A stretch of DNA of 64,000 bases from Planctomycetota bacterium (lineage in GTDB: Bacteria; Planctomycetota; Phycisphaerae; UBA1845): assembly GCA_024280855.1 (NCBI GenBank), contig JAJRPG010000058.1:91504-155503 (forward strand), in the 5' to 3' direction. Shown piece by piece: positions 44,719 through 52,295 of this stretch (the first letter of the stretch is position 1; each line of letters opens with the position of its first letter). The notes beneath the pieces are model-generated. The model was not told the origin of the DNA, ran no database searches, and was given only the letters and a program-made list of their open reading frames with translations. A program made the position numbers and the translations under genes.

Positions 44719-46254
44719 TTGCAGCAAAAAACGGTCGTGCAATGTCATGGCTGCTTCGACATTGTCCACCCAGGCCATGTCCGCTATCTGGAATTTGCCC
44801 GCCAACAAGGCGACCTGCTCATCGTCTCGCTCACCGGCGACGCCAATATCAGCAAAGGGGACCAAAGACCCTACATCCCCCAGGAGCTACGAGCCGAAAA
44901 CCTCGCGGCTCTGATGTTCGTGGACTACGTCCTCGTCACCGATACCCCCACCGCTATTGAGGTGTTGGAGCAGATTAAGCCCGACATGTACGTCAAAGGC
45001 CGCGAATACGAACATGCCAACGACGCGGGCTTTTTATCCGAGAAGGGAGTCGTAGAGGGGTATGGAGGCCGGATTATTTTTTCCAGCGGCGAGGTCGTCT
45101 TTTCATCCACTGCCCTCGCCCAACACTCAGCCGTCAGCGACGAATTCGAGGCCCAGCGTCTCTGCCTCATGTGCAACAGATACAATCTGACCCGCGACAC
45201 GATGGAAGCCTCGCTAAAACGCTTTCGAGACCTGCACGTCGTCGTCGTAGGCGATACCGTCATCGACCGTTATGTCTTGTGCGACGCTATGGGGATAGCC
45301 CACGAATCCCCCATGATTAGCTTAGCCCAGCGCGACGAGCGAACCTTCATAGGCGGGGCAGCTATCGTCGCTCGACACGTCGCTGCGCTTGGCGCACACA
45401 CCTTTTTGCTCACCAGTGGGGGGGAAGATGACTATTCCCACGAAGTGACAGGTCAGCTCAAAGCAGAGGGCATTCACGTCAACATGATTAAGTCCAGACC
45501 TTCGCTGGTGGAGAAAACTCGTTTCCTCGTAGACGAAGACAAACTATTCAAAGTCGACAAGGCCCAGGCGCTGCCTTTGGATTCCGTCGCAGAGCGTCGG
45601 GCTGCCCTGATTTTAGAGCAGCAGTCCAAAGTCGCTGACGCGGTCATCTTCTGTGATTTCGGTTACGGCATGATTACCGGGGGGTTGTTAAATCGTGTGC
45701 TTCCCACGCTTCGTCAAAACGTCAACATCCTAGCCGCCGACGTCAGTGGAGGCCGGGCGAACCTACTCAACTTTGAGCATGTGGATTTATTGTGTCCGAC
45801 TGAAAGAGAAGTTCGTTCTGCGCTCAACGACTACGAAAGCGGCCTATCCAACGTCGCCTGGCAACTACTGCAAAACACTCAGGCCCGACACTTAATCGTC
45901 ACGCTTGAAAAACGGGGCATGGTCATCTTCGAGCGGCAATCACAAAACCGTACGGATAAAGCTTGGTCAGGAAGACTCCGATCCGAACACTTGCCATCCT
46001 TCGCCACGCGTACCGTAGACCGTCTAGGCTGCGGAGACGCTGCACTAGCTGCCGGTACGTTGTCCCTAGCCGCGGGAGATTCGCTGATGCAAGCCGCTTA
46101 TACCGGTAACGCGACAGCCGCGTTAGAAATTGCGCAATTAGGCAACCATCCCATTAGCTCTATCCAATTGTCAAAATGGATACGGTCTCGAGGCGAGTTA
46201 GTCTCAACCTTCGCCAGAAAAGAAGTCCCCAAAGACGCCGTCCCCACATTATAG
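44719..46254 (+). CDS. hldE: Heptose nucleotidyltransferase-kinase (HldE-type) with reversed domain order, 5' end probably frameshifted
   Basis: It makes ADP-heptose for LPS. The N-terminal half is the nucleotidyltransferase domain (CHGCFDIVHPGHVRYLEFA, VKGREYE); the C-terminal half (from about residue 172) is a PfkB sugar kinase (VVVVGDTVIDRYVL, FIGGAAIVARHVAALGA, DRLGCGDAALAAGT with the catalytic aspartate). E. coli HldE has kinase first, so the order is reversed. TTG 44719 has no ribosome site, and coding continues upstream (GQIVDLPALVEIAAKAR). The real start is probably ATG 44651: one extra A in the AAA at about 44672 would read MPKKITDKIVDLPALVEI and restore frame. Confidence 0.85.
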   Translation: MQQKTVVQCHGCFDIVHPGHVRYLEFARQQGDLLIVSLTGDANISKGDQRPYIPQELRAENLAALMFVDYVLVTDTPTAIEVLEQIKPDMYVKGREYEHANDAGFLSEKGVVEGYGGRIIFSSGEVVFSSTALAQHSAVSDEFEAQRLCLMCNRYNLTRDTMEASLKRFRDLHVVVVGDTVIDRYVLCDAMGIAHESPMISLAQRDERTFIGGAAIVARHVAALGAHTFLLTSGGEDDYSHEVTGQLKAEGIHVNMIKSRPSLVEKTRFLVDEDKLFKVDKAQALPLDSVAERRAALILEQQSKVADAVIFCDFGYGMITGGLLNRVLPTLRQNVNILAADVSGGRANLLNFEHVDLLCPTEREVRSALNDYESGLSNVAWQLLQNTQARHLIVTLEKRGMVIFERQSQNRTDKAWSGRLRSEHLPSFATRTVDRLGCGDAALAAGTLSLAAGDSLMQAAYTGNATAALEIAQLGNHPISSIQLSKWIRSRGELVSTFARKEVPKDAVPTL

Positions 46255-46271
46255 AATGCGCGTGTGACCAA

Positions 46272-46300
46272 ACCAGAGCCGCACGGCGCAAGCCTGCGGG
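46272..46300. repeat. Palindromic repeat family D, diverged copy
   Basis: AGAGCCGCACGGCGCAAGCC then TGCGGGCA, similar to 27183-27207 with GC-rich self-complementary arms. It lies after the heptose enzyme stop. Confidence 0.35.
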
Positions 46301-46424
46301 CACGTCCTATACCCGTTGGCATGTAAAACAGGTTGTTCACAAGTTAGTCGCTCGGTTAAGACTGTCACCAGGTTCGCGCCAAGTGCTCTGAATGATTCCC
46401 ATCCGCAGCAATCAACAGAAGTCT

Positions 46425-46712
46425 TCAAATTGGCTCACCACATTCTGGGCATCGGGGTTGAGAGAGTCCCCTGAGAATGTGGCTACATTTACGACAGCGG
46501 GTTTCGCCATCACCGCGGGCTGCACAGAGCGTTACGAGCACCCAGCCAAGACCACACATAGCCGTGAACGCAATTGGTATCATTCGCGCAATATACTGGG
46601 AAAAATCATAACTTTTGGTTATTATCCGGCGATTGCTGTACGCAAAATAAATCCACATGATCGCGGTCAGAACGCTCAACGCAATAGTGACAATTCCGTT
46701 TATCTTTCGCAT
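46425..46712 (-). CDS. Small membrane protein with C-terminal zinc ribbon
   Basis: From ATG 46712 the protein has 95 residues; the frame continues to TTG 46733, which would sit inside the terminator of the upstream gene. It has two membrane helices (VTIALSVLTAIMWIYFAY and MIPIAFTAMCGLGWVLVTL) and ends in a zinc ribbon, CRKCSHILRGLSQPRCPECG. This ribbon (CxxCxYxLRGLxxxRCPECG type) is repeated across many membrane proteins of Phycisphaerae-like planctomycetes. Function unknown. Confidence 0.65.
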   Translation of the reverse strand: MRKINGIVTIALSVLTAIMWIYFAYSNRRIITKSYDFSQYIARMIPIAFTAMCGLGWVLVTLCAARGDGETRCRKCSHILRGLSQPRCPECGEPI

Positions 46713-46731
46713 GCGCAATAGCTTTTCATCC

Positions 46732-46770
46732 AAAAAGGGCCTGCCTCATCTCTCATCAATAAGGCAGGCC
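46732..46770 (-). terminator. Intrinsic terminator of the Cys-rich secreted protein gene
   Basis: GGCCTGCCT (46738-46746) pairs with AGGCAGGCC (46762-46770), a perfect 9-bp GC-rich stem with a 15-base loop. On the minus strand a T-run of five follows (46736-46732). It lies 20 bp after the stop of the 46790-47611 gene, so it is well placed to end that transcript. Confidence 0.8.
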
Positions 46771-46789
46771 ATATGGCAGATTCTTATAA

Positions 46790-47611
46790 CTACTTTCGAT
46801 TTGTTATACACTGAGCCAACTCTTGCTCTGTACCTTTGAGGCAAGCCTTTAATCCGCCAGGGTCTCCCGCAAAGACATTTTCACAAGCATCCCGGTTTTG
46901 TCCCAGCTCATCCTTACAAATCTTGAATGTTCGCACGGACAACGGCGCTCTTAGAAACAACGGTGACGTTTCCCCATCCCCCGCTCCTTTCACTCTCCCG
47001 CTAGCAGGGCGTTCAACGCTATCTATCGTCACCTGCATATCCTCAGCTTTGTCGAGAATTAAATGTAGTGTGAACAGAACATGCGCTGGCGAAATACGTG
47101 AAGTCCCAGCCTTGAAATCTATTGAACTTAAAAATCTTTGGACCACGCCGGTGCCCACGCAAACCCAAAACCCCTCGGAGTCTTCTTCACCCGGCGTGAG
47201 TAAGGCGTTGGCGCATGCCTCTATGTTGTCCAGCGCGTTCAGTGTGGGTTTATTAAAAGGAGCCTGGGCCTCAACCGTTGATATAGTATCTCGTGTAGTT
47301 TGACCGACGTTTTTAGGGCTTCGCACCGCAATACTGGTGGGAATACAGGCCCTCATACAGTCCGAACTTTTGCAATCGGAGAAACACTCCGCCAGTTGCG
47401 TCCGCTGCTGCTTGGCCTTGGCGGCAGCTTCGATGCTTGCGGCGTCACGGGCCACACGTCGGATGCAGTCCTCAAAACTCTCGCCAGAATCTCGTACACC
47501 AAAACAATTGGCCGAAGCTTCCGCAACGGCATCCGGAGTTTGTTCGTCCGCATAAATACTTGTAGCAATCCCCATCCCAAACACAGCTACCAAAGAAATG
47601 ATCATTTTCAT
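46790..47611 (-). CDS. Secreted cysteine-rich protein, unknown family, under a candidate phase-variable promoter
   Basis: A 273-residue protein with a signal peptide (MIISLVAVFGMGIATSIYA). The mature part has about a dozen cysteines in CxxxCxxxxC-like spacing (CFSDCKSSDCMRACIP near residue 75; CKDELGQNRDAC near 232), suggesting a disulfide-rich fold. No family was recognised. ATG 47611 has AGGGAG eight bases upstream. The promoter region holds a 16-base homopolymeric tract between -35 and -10 boxes, and an intrinsic terminator follows the stop, so it is a stand-alone transcription unit. Confidence 0.65.
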   Translation of the reverse strand: MKMIISLVAVFGMGIATSIYADEQTPDAVAEASANCFGVRDSGESFEDCIRRVARDAASIEAAAKAKQQRTQLAECFSDCKSSDCMRACIPTSIAVRSPKNVGQTTRDTISTVEAQAPFNKPTLNALDNIEACANALLTPGEEDSEGFWVCVGTGVVQRFLSSIDFKAGTSRISPAHVLFTLHLILDKAEDMQVTIDSVERPASGRVKGAGDGETSPLFLRAPLSVRTFKICKDELGQNRDACENVFAGDPGGLKACLKGTEQELAQCITNRK

Positions 47612-47676
47612 AACTCGTACTCCCTTACAGAATGTGATGCGAATTCGAGTGGTCCCCCCACCCGAACGATCTGCAA

Positions 47677-47713
47677 GCTATAATTTCGTCCCCCCCCCCC
47701 CCCCCATTGTCAA
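47677..47713 (-). promoter_or_regulatory. Candidate phase-variable promoter with 16-bp poly-G spacer
   Basis: On the minus strand a perfect TTGACA (47713-47708) is followed by AT, sixteen Gs (47705-47690), ACGAAAT and the TATA-like hexamer TATAGC (47682-47677). The spacer is now 25 bp; eight fewer Gs would give the ideal 17 bp. The start codon at 47611 is 65 bp further. A shorter G-run (GGGTGGGGGG) lies in the leader. The geometry matches poly-G/poly-C switches that change expression by tract slippage. Confidence 0.6.
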
Positions 47714-47750
47714 GGAAAAAACACAAAAAAATTGTTTTATATGCCGTTTT

Positions 47751-47889
47751 TCACTAAAACCGAGCGGCAAGCGCCAGCGCCCCGTGTTTTTATGAACTGT
47801 AAAGGCCCTACAGTCCAATCGTGTTTCGCAACATCTTAACCATCCCAAGACACGGGGCGCTGGCGCTTGCCGCTCGGATTTAGTAGTGA
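47751..47889. repeat. Long perfect inverted repeat (28-bp arms)
   Basis: CCGAGCGGCAAGCGCCAGCG plus CCCCGTGT at 47760-47787 is perfectly complementary to 47850-47877, with a 62-base spacer, and weaker complementarity (TCACTA and TAGTGA) extends outward on both sides. It could form a strong stem or be a MITE-like element. No coding frame fits. It lies between the phase-variable promoter and the thioesterase gene. Confidence 0.75.
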
Positions 47890-47994
47890 ATTCCTAGCAT
47901 TTCCAAGAGGGCGTTAGCGATTTTCGACATTCCGCATTATTATACATCGCATGGCGCGTCGCGTTTTCGCGCACGCTATGAAAGAATAAATTGA

Positions 47995-48507
47995 GTGCTG
48001 ACCTTTATTGATAAGCAATGGTTGCGCCAACTATTGACAAGGAAAATCGTAGTGCCATCTGAATCCTCCATATTCGACTCGCCGCAGTTCCAGGCTATCT
48101 GGTCGCGCATTCGACACATCCCGATTGTCGAAACTTTACAGATAAAAATCGAAGAATTCTCAGATGGCTATTGCGTCGCGTCTGTGCCCAGGGACAAAAA
48201 ATATGACGGGATTTACGCCTCCCTGCACGGCGGATTGTTGATGACCATAGCCGATAGCATCGCGTGTTTCGCCATCATGACCATGACAGGCCCGGACCAG
48301 GCGCTAACCACCACAGACATGAACATCCGTTTTCTCGCACCATGCTTAACAGACGTCACAGCTAAGGCTAAAGTTATCAAGCTCGGCCGGTCGCTTTGCC
48401 CGGTCGGCGTAGACTTATTCGATGCGTCGAGCAAACAAGTTGCCGTCGCTCAGGTGACGTATATGCGATTAGACGGAACACCAAAACATTTTAACGAGAC
48501 GAGCTAA
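47995..48507 (+). CDS. Hotdog-fold thioesterase (PaaI family)
   Basis: A 170-residue acyl-CoA thioesterase-like protein. The catalytic segment SLHGGLLMTIADSIACFAIMT is the PaaI-type HGG motif with the usual aspartate, and TTTDMNIRFLAP and VTYMRL complete the fold. The start is GTG 47995, the only good codon in frame at the right length, although its ribosome site is weak. The N-terminal 30 residues are longer than usual. Substrate unknown. It is 7-16 bp from the next gene, so the pair is probably cotranscribed. Confidence 0.8.
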   Translation: MLTFIDKQWLRQLLTRKIVVPSESSIFDSPQFQAIWSRIRHIPIVETLQIKIEEFSDGYCVASVPRDKKYDGIYASLHGGLLMTIADSIACFAIMTMTGPDQALTTTDMNIRFLAPCLTDVTAKAKVIKLGRSLCPVGVDLFDASSKQVAVAQVTYMRLDGTPKHFNETS

Positions 48508-48523
48508 CGAGGGAGTGAAAGCC

Positions 48524-49522
48524 ATGACAACTGACGGAAACTGGTATTACATAAAAGACGAAGAGACGATTGGCCCTGTCACCCGTGACGCGCTGATACC
48601 GGTGATTCGGTCGGGCGAAGGCCCGCACACGCTCGTATGGGGGCCAGGCGTTTCGGAATGGACCGAAGCCCGGCACGTCGTCGCGTTAGGCGTAGGAAAA
48701 GCCAGGCCTGCGCCGCCACCACGTCGCGGTAAAACCATCCGCGCGGACGAAATTGATTACGAGCTATACGGCGACGACATGCAGTTCGTTGAGGTAACGC
48801 TCGACCCGGGTGAGGTTGTTATTGCTGAAGCGGGGGGCATGATGTACATGACAGAAGGCATCCAAATGCAAACCGTCTTCGGCGACCCCAGCAAAGAGCA
48901 AGGCTTTCTGGGCAAGCTTTTCGACGCCGGAAAGCGCATGGTCACGGGCGAATCACTTTTTCTCACCACCTTTGGAGCCGTGTCAAATAAGCGGGAGCAG
49001 GTCGCTTTCGCCGCCCCGTATCCAGGGAAAATAATCCCCGTCCATCTGGACGAAGTCGGCGGCGAGCTAATTTGCCAAAAAGACGCTTTCCTCTGTGCAG
49101 CTAAGGGCGTAGAGATCGGAATTGCTTTTCAGAAGAAAATTTTAGCAGGATTATTCGGCGGGGAGGGGTTCATCCTGCAAAGGCTTCGAGGCGATGGCCT
49201 AGCCTTCATTCACGCTGGCGGCACGATTCATCGGATGGAATTAGAATCTGGAGAAACCCTACGACTCGACACCGGCTGTCTAGTCGCGCTTCAGCCAAGC
49301 GTTGATTATGATATTTCCATGACTGGCGGTATCAAAAATGCTGTTTTTGGTGGTGAGGGCCTGTTCATGGCTACTCTTCGCGGGCCAGGTACAGTCTGGC
49401 TGCAATCCCTGCCATTCACTCGTTTAGCCGGGCGTATCCTCGCTAACATCAAGCCAGGCGGCGGCAAGGGCGAGGGTTCGGTCATCGGTGGCTTAGCCAA
49501 TATATTTGAAAGTCGAAATTGA
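48524..49522 (+). CDS. GYF_2 domain fused to AIM24/TIGR00266 protein
   Basis: ATG 48524 gives 332 residues and has AGGGAG eight bases upstream, so it is preferred over GTG 48515. Residues 1-60 form a GYF_2 protein-binding domain (WYYIKDEETIGPVTRDALI, then WGPGVSEWTEA). Residues about 75-325 are an AIM24/TIGR00266 beta-prism: VIAEAGGMMYMTEGIQMQT, LFLTTFGA, VYPGKIIPVHLDEVGG-like, FGGEGLFMATLRGPGTVWLQSLP. AIM24 proteins have unclear roles. GYF_2 usually mediates protein contacts at membranes, so the fusion suggests recruitment. Confidence 0.85.
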   Translation: MTTDGNWYYIKDEETIGPVTRDALIPVIRSGEGPHTLVWGPGVSEWTEARHVVALGVGKARPAPPPRRGKTIRADEIDYELYGDDMQFVEVTLDPGEVVIAEAGGMMYMTEGIQMQTVFGDPSKEQGFLGKLFDAGKRMVTGESLFLTTFGAVSNKREQVAFAAPYPGKIIPVHLDEVGGELICQKDAFLCAAKGVEIGIAFQKKILAGLFGGEGFILQRLRGDGLAFIHAGGTIHRMELESGETLRLDTGCLVALQPSVDYDISMTGGIKNAVFGGEGLFMATLRGPGTVWLQSLPFTRLAGRILANIKPGGGKGEGSVIGGLANIFESRN

Positions 49523-49615
49523 GAGTGATTGTTGGGGTTGACGATTTGGCTGGATGAATTAAAGTGCGTGGCTCTATTGTAGTGTTTTCAGTATTTGGTT
49601 TGGAAGTAGAAAACG

Positions 49616-50083
49616 ATGTCGAGTTGTAGACTATCTAGTTACCTAGCGAAGGCGTCCACGCTTGATCCCAAGTGGTATCAAGTCGATGCAACGGATCAAA
49701 TTTTGGGTCGGTTAGCCACCAAAGTTGCTACGGTGTTAATGGGGAAACATAAACCCACTTACACGTCGCATGTGGATACCGGCGATTTTGTCGTTGTGAC
49801 TAACGCGCCAAAAATCAGAGTCACAGGCCGCAAGGCAGAGACCATGATTTATCCACGGTATTCTTATCATCCTGGCGGTTACAAGGAAATCCCTTACGAA
49901 CGTGTTTTGGATCGTCACCCTGATCGTATCATCACAGAGGCCGTGCGACGCATGCTGCCTAAGAATGCGCTAGGCCGACAGATGCTCACCAAGTTAAAAG
50001 TTTTTCCTTCAGATGAGCATCCTCACGGTGCCCAGCAGCCCAAGGCTTTCTCAGAATTAGATTATTTTAAGGAAACGAAGTGA
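49616..50083 (+). CDS. rplM: 50S ribosomal protein L13
   Basis: The 155-residue protein has DPKWYQVDATDQILGRLATKVATVLMGKHKPTY, in part, and VTGRKAETMIYPRYSYHPGG, all L13 marks. GGAAG nine bases before ATG 49616 supports the start, which includes a 15-residue N-terminal extension over E. coli L13 (SSCRLSSYLAKASTL). It is followed by rpsI with a 4-bp overlap, the conserved rplM-rpsI operon. Confidence 0.97.
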   Translation: MSSCRLSSYLAKASTLDPKWYQVDATDQILGRLATKVATVLMGKHKPTYTSHVDTGDFVVVTNAPKIRVTGRKAETMIYPRYSYHPGGYKEIPYERVLDRHPDRIITEAVRRMLPKNALGRQMLTKLKVFPSDEHPHGAQQPKAFSELDYFKETK

Positions 50084-50586
50084 CAGATACACCTAATCCT
50101 AGCCCAGAACCGATTATTCCAGCTTCGGAGGCTATTCCAGAAGTCGCGCCAGCGCCTGTACTCACCATGGTTCAGCGGCGTAAAAAGAACAATGTCATCA
50201 ACCCCTATGTGTGGGGCACAGGCCGACGTAAGAGTTCGGTCGCTCGCGTTCGTATTAAGCCCGGTGACGGCAAGTTTTTTGTCAACAAGAAAAAGGTTGA
50301 CGAATTTTTCTGCTTGAGTCAGGACCGTCGAGCGGTGCGTCAGCCTTTATTAGCTACCGATACAATGAAGTCGTATGACGTGTGGGTCAATGTTGGCGGC
50401 GGGGGCACAACCGGCCAGGCTGGTGCGATAGTGCTAGGCCTAGCTAGGGCGCTGTTATACACCAACGGCGATTATTTGCCTGCACTACGAGACAATAATC
50501 TGCTCACACGAGATGCCAGACGCGTCGAGCGTAAGAAGTATGGCCAGCGCGGTGCTCGTCGTAAGTTCCAGTTCTCCAAGCGATAA
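50080..50586 (+). CDS. rpsI: 30S ribosomal protein S9
   Basis: The start is GTG 50080, overlapping the rplM stop. The C-terminal 130 residues are S9: WGTGRRKSSVARVRIKPGDGKFFVN, in part, NVGGGGTTGQAGAIVLGLARAL, and the basic end ARRVERKKYGQRGARRKFQFSKR, whose tail contacts the P-site tRNA. The first 45 residues are an acidic, proline-rich extension (PNPSPEPIIPASEAIPEVAPAP) not present in E. coli S9. A terminator follows. Confidence 0.97.
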   Translation: MTDTPNPSPEPIIPASEAIPEVAPAPVLTMVQRRKKNNVINPYVWGTGRRKSSVARVRIKPGDGKFFVNKKKVDEFFCLSQDRRAVRQPLLATDTMKSYDVWVNVGGGGTTGQAGAIVLGLARALLYTNGDYLPALRDNNLLTRDARRVERKKYGQRGARRKFQFSKR

Positions 50587-50623
50587 TCGCTTGCGGCTAC
50601 TGCTGCTTATTCAGAATATTATT

Positions 50624-50659
50624 AAAAACTCCCTGCTGTTATCAGTGGGGAGTTTTTTT
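50624..50659 (+). terminator. Intrinsic terminator of rplM-rpsI
   Basis: AAAAACTCCC (50624-50633) pairs with GGGAGTTTTT (50648-50657), and the T-run extends to 50659. It lies 38 bp after the rpsI stop and has both stem and U-tract of a standard terminator. Confidence 0.88.
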
Positions 50660-50754
50660 ATGCTCATCGTGTGCAGTGTAGCAGGCAATGGCTCATTGGA
50701 GTTTCATATTTCTTATGGCTCGCAATATCGTAGTGAAATGATTACGATCCCATT

Positions 50755-51369
50755 ATGAACACCATCGTTACCGATCTGCCGTTGAGACATCAGACGCCGA
50801 GCGAATGGGTTGCGCTTGTGATGAAAGATCCGCTGGCGCTGCTTAACGATCACGCTCATCTGGAAAAAAAGGCTGCGGGCAATGCGCTAGATCTGCTCAG
50901 CCGTTGGCCAGAGCCTAACCCGCCGGAAAATTGGGTGAAGGTGATGACCGCTATCGCGCGGGACGAAGTTGAACATCTAGCCATCGTCGTCAGACTGCTG
51001 GCCAGACGGGGTGGGGAACTCACGCGATATCATCGTAACCCTTACGCGGCGCAGCTTCATCAGTTGGTCCGCATGGGACAAGGTCGAGACGAACTGATGG
51101 ACCGACTCATGATTAGCGCGCTCATCGAGGCACGCTCCTGCGAACGGTTTGCAGTCATGGCTGAGCATTGCCAGGACCAGGAGCTGGCTAGACTATACGC
51201 CGATCTTTACACCTCCGAAGCTGGGCATTATCAAATTTTCATCGGACTCGCCCGCGAGCTACCGCAAATTGATAAAGTCGATCAGCGATGGGATGAAATG
51301 CTCGACGCCGAAGCGAAGATTATTTCAAGTCAACCGCCTGGGCCTAGCATGCACAGCGGGCTGTCATAA
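50755..51369 (+). CDS. miaE: tRNA-(ms2io6A)-hydroxylase MiaE-like
   Basis: A 204-residue diiron hydroxylase acting on the modified adenosine at position 37 of some tRNAs. LLNDHAHLEKKAAGNALDLLSRWP, in part, IARDEVEHLAIV (metal-ligand EExxH type), LIEARSCERFAVMAEH and YADLYTSEAGHYQIFIGLA give the four-helix diiron bundle with its Glu/His ligands. The N-terminal TPSEWVALVMKDPLALL is also typical. ATG 50755 fits the family start. miaA/miaB are not in the window. Confidence 0.88.
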   Translation: MNTIVTDLPLRHQTPSEWVALVMKDPLALLNDHAHLEKKAAGNALDLLSRWPEPNPPENWVKVMTAIARDEVEHLAIVVRLLARRGGELTRYHRNPYAAQLHQLVRMGQGRDELMDRLMISALIEARSCERFAVMAEHCQDQELARLYADLYTSEAGHYQIFIGLARELPQIDKVDQRWDEMLDAEAKIISSQPPGPSMHSGLS

Positions 51370-51444
51370 AACGCACATTTTGATACCTTAACATACGCAA
51401 CCATAGAACACACATAAGACTACGGTGGCAAATGAATTTTCCTC

Positions 51445-51611
51445 GTAGGGCAGCGTCGTAGACCTGCCTTTACTATTACGCCGAAACTGTCACATGCGTG
51501 ACATCCACAAAGCCAATGTTTTTTTGGAATCGTTGGTCGTGGGGCGCCAATAGATTGAGTTCGTCGATGGTTCAGGCATGTCAACCTTCCGCCAGTAAGC
51601 GGAAAGACACG
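51445..51611. mobile_element. MITE-like element, copy 2 (partial)
   Basis: Starts with the 32-bp block GTAGGGCAGCGTCGTAGACC, then TGCCTTTACTAT, which matches 27220-27251 at all but one base. Ends with GGTTCAGGCATGTCAACC and the hairpin CTTCCGC/GCGGAAAG. The inner stem has changed on both sides relative to the 29131 copy (CTTTCGC/GCGAAAG), a compensatory change. The right terminal repeat is replaced by a family B repeat. Confidence 0.55.
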
Positions 51612-51640
51612 GGTAGGCTGAGGCTTACCCATGCCACCCA
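51608..51640 (-). repeat. Copy of palindromic repeat family B, inverted
   Basis: CACGGGTAGGCTGAGGCTTA then CCCATGCCACCC: GGGTA and TACCC-type arms around CTCA. It is the reverse complement of the copies at 25820 and 38130, and directly abuts the MITE-like element. It lies just before the stop of the VOC gene. Confidence 0.6.
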
Positions 51641-51687
51641 AACCCAATAATTATGCCAACCAATATCGATAACTATGCTATGCCGTA

Positions 51688-52194
51688 TTAGTCCTGACAG
51701 GCGGAACCATTTTCAGCCATTTCTTTGAAAAACGTTTCGGCACCTTGGCCAATTTCCTCTGGCGTTAAATTTTTGATCCGGGTCGCAATGCCCCACACGT
51801 GGCCAAAGGGGTCTTGGATTTTTCCATAACGATCACCCCAGAAAGTATCCATCGCGGGCATGGTTGCCGTCGCGCCAGCCTTGACCGCTTGGTCATATAC
51901 GGCGTCCACATCTTCAACATACAAATGAATAGATACAGTCGTACCATCGAGCGTCTGAGGAGATTTCGGGCCTGCAAATTGAGGCATTTCAGCAGCTAGC
52001 ATGACTATAGAATTTCCGATACGCACCTCGGCGTGCATAATGCTTTCCCCGTCCGGGCCTGGCATACGAAAAATTTCCTGGGCGCCAAACGCCTGCTTAT
52101 AATACTCAATCGCCTTAGCCACATCCTGAAGGACCAAATGTGCGGAAACACTATTAAACCCCTCTGGGATTGGATTAACTGTAGCCATGATCAT
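51688..52194 (-). CDS. VOC/glyoxalase-fold protein (PhnB-like)
   Basis: A 168-residue VOC-superfamily protein: VSAHLVLQDVAKAIEYYKQAFGAQEIFRM, in part, HAEVRIGNSIVMLAAEMPQF, HLYVEDVDAVYDQAVKAGATATMP, and WGDRYGKIQDPFGHVWGIATRI. Such PhnB-like proteins have no settled substrate and often accompany AHSA1/SRPBCC proteins. It is last in the TetR-led leftward operon, 101 bp after the SRPBCC gene. Confidence 0.87.
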   Translation of the reverse strand: MIMATVNPIPEGFNSVSAHLVLQDVAKAIEYYKQAFGAQEIFRMPGPDGESIMHAEVRIGNSIVMLAAEMPQFAGPKSPQTLDGTTVSIHLYVEDVDAVYDQAVKAGATATMPAMDTFWGDRYGKIQDPFGHVWGIATRIKNLTPEEIGQGAETFFKEMAENGSACQD

Positions 52195-52295
52195 CTGCTC
52201 CTAATCGTTGTTTCAATCTATTACCAAACTACTGTATCCTAACACATACCAAACATAAAGTCAAGCACAAAACATGCGTCACTTTTCCGGAATTT

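Noticed and set aside
47300-47683. 127-codon plus-strand ORF opposite the Cys-rich protein
   Set aside because: Antisense to a gene with signal peptide, ribosome site and terminator; its frame runs into the poly-C tract.
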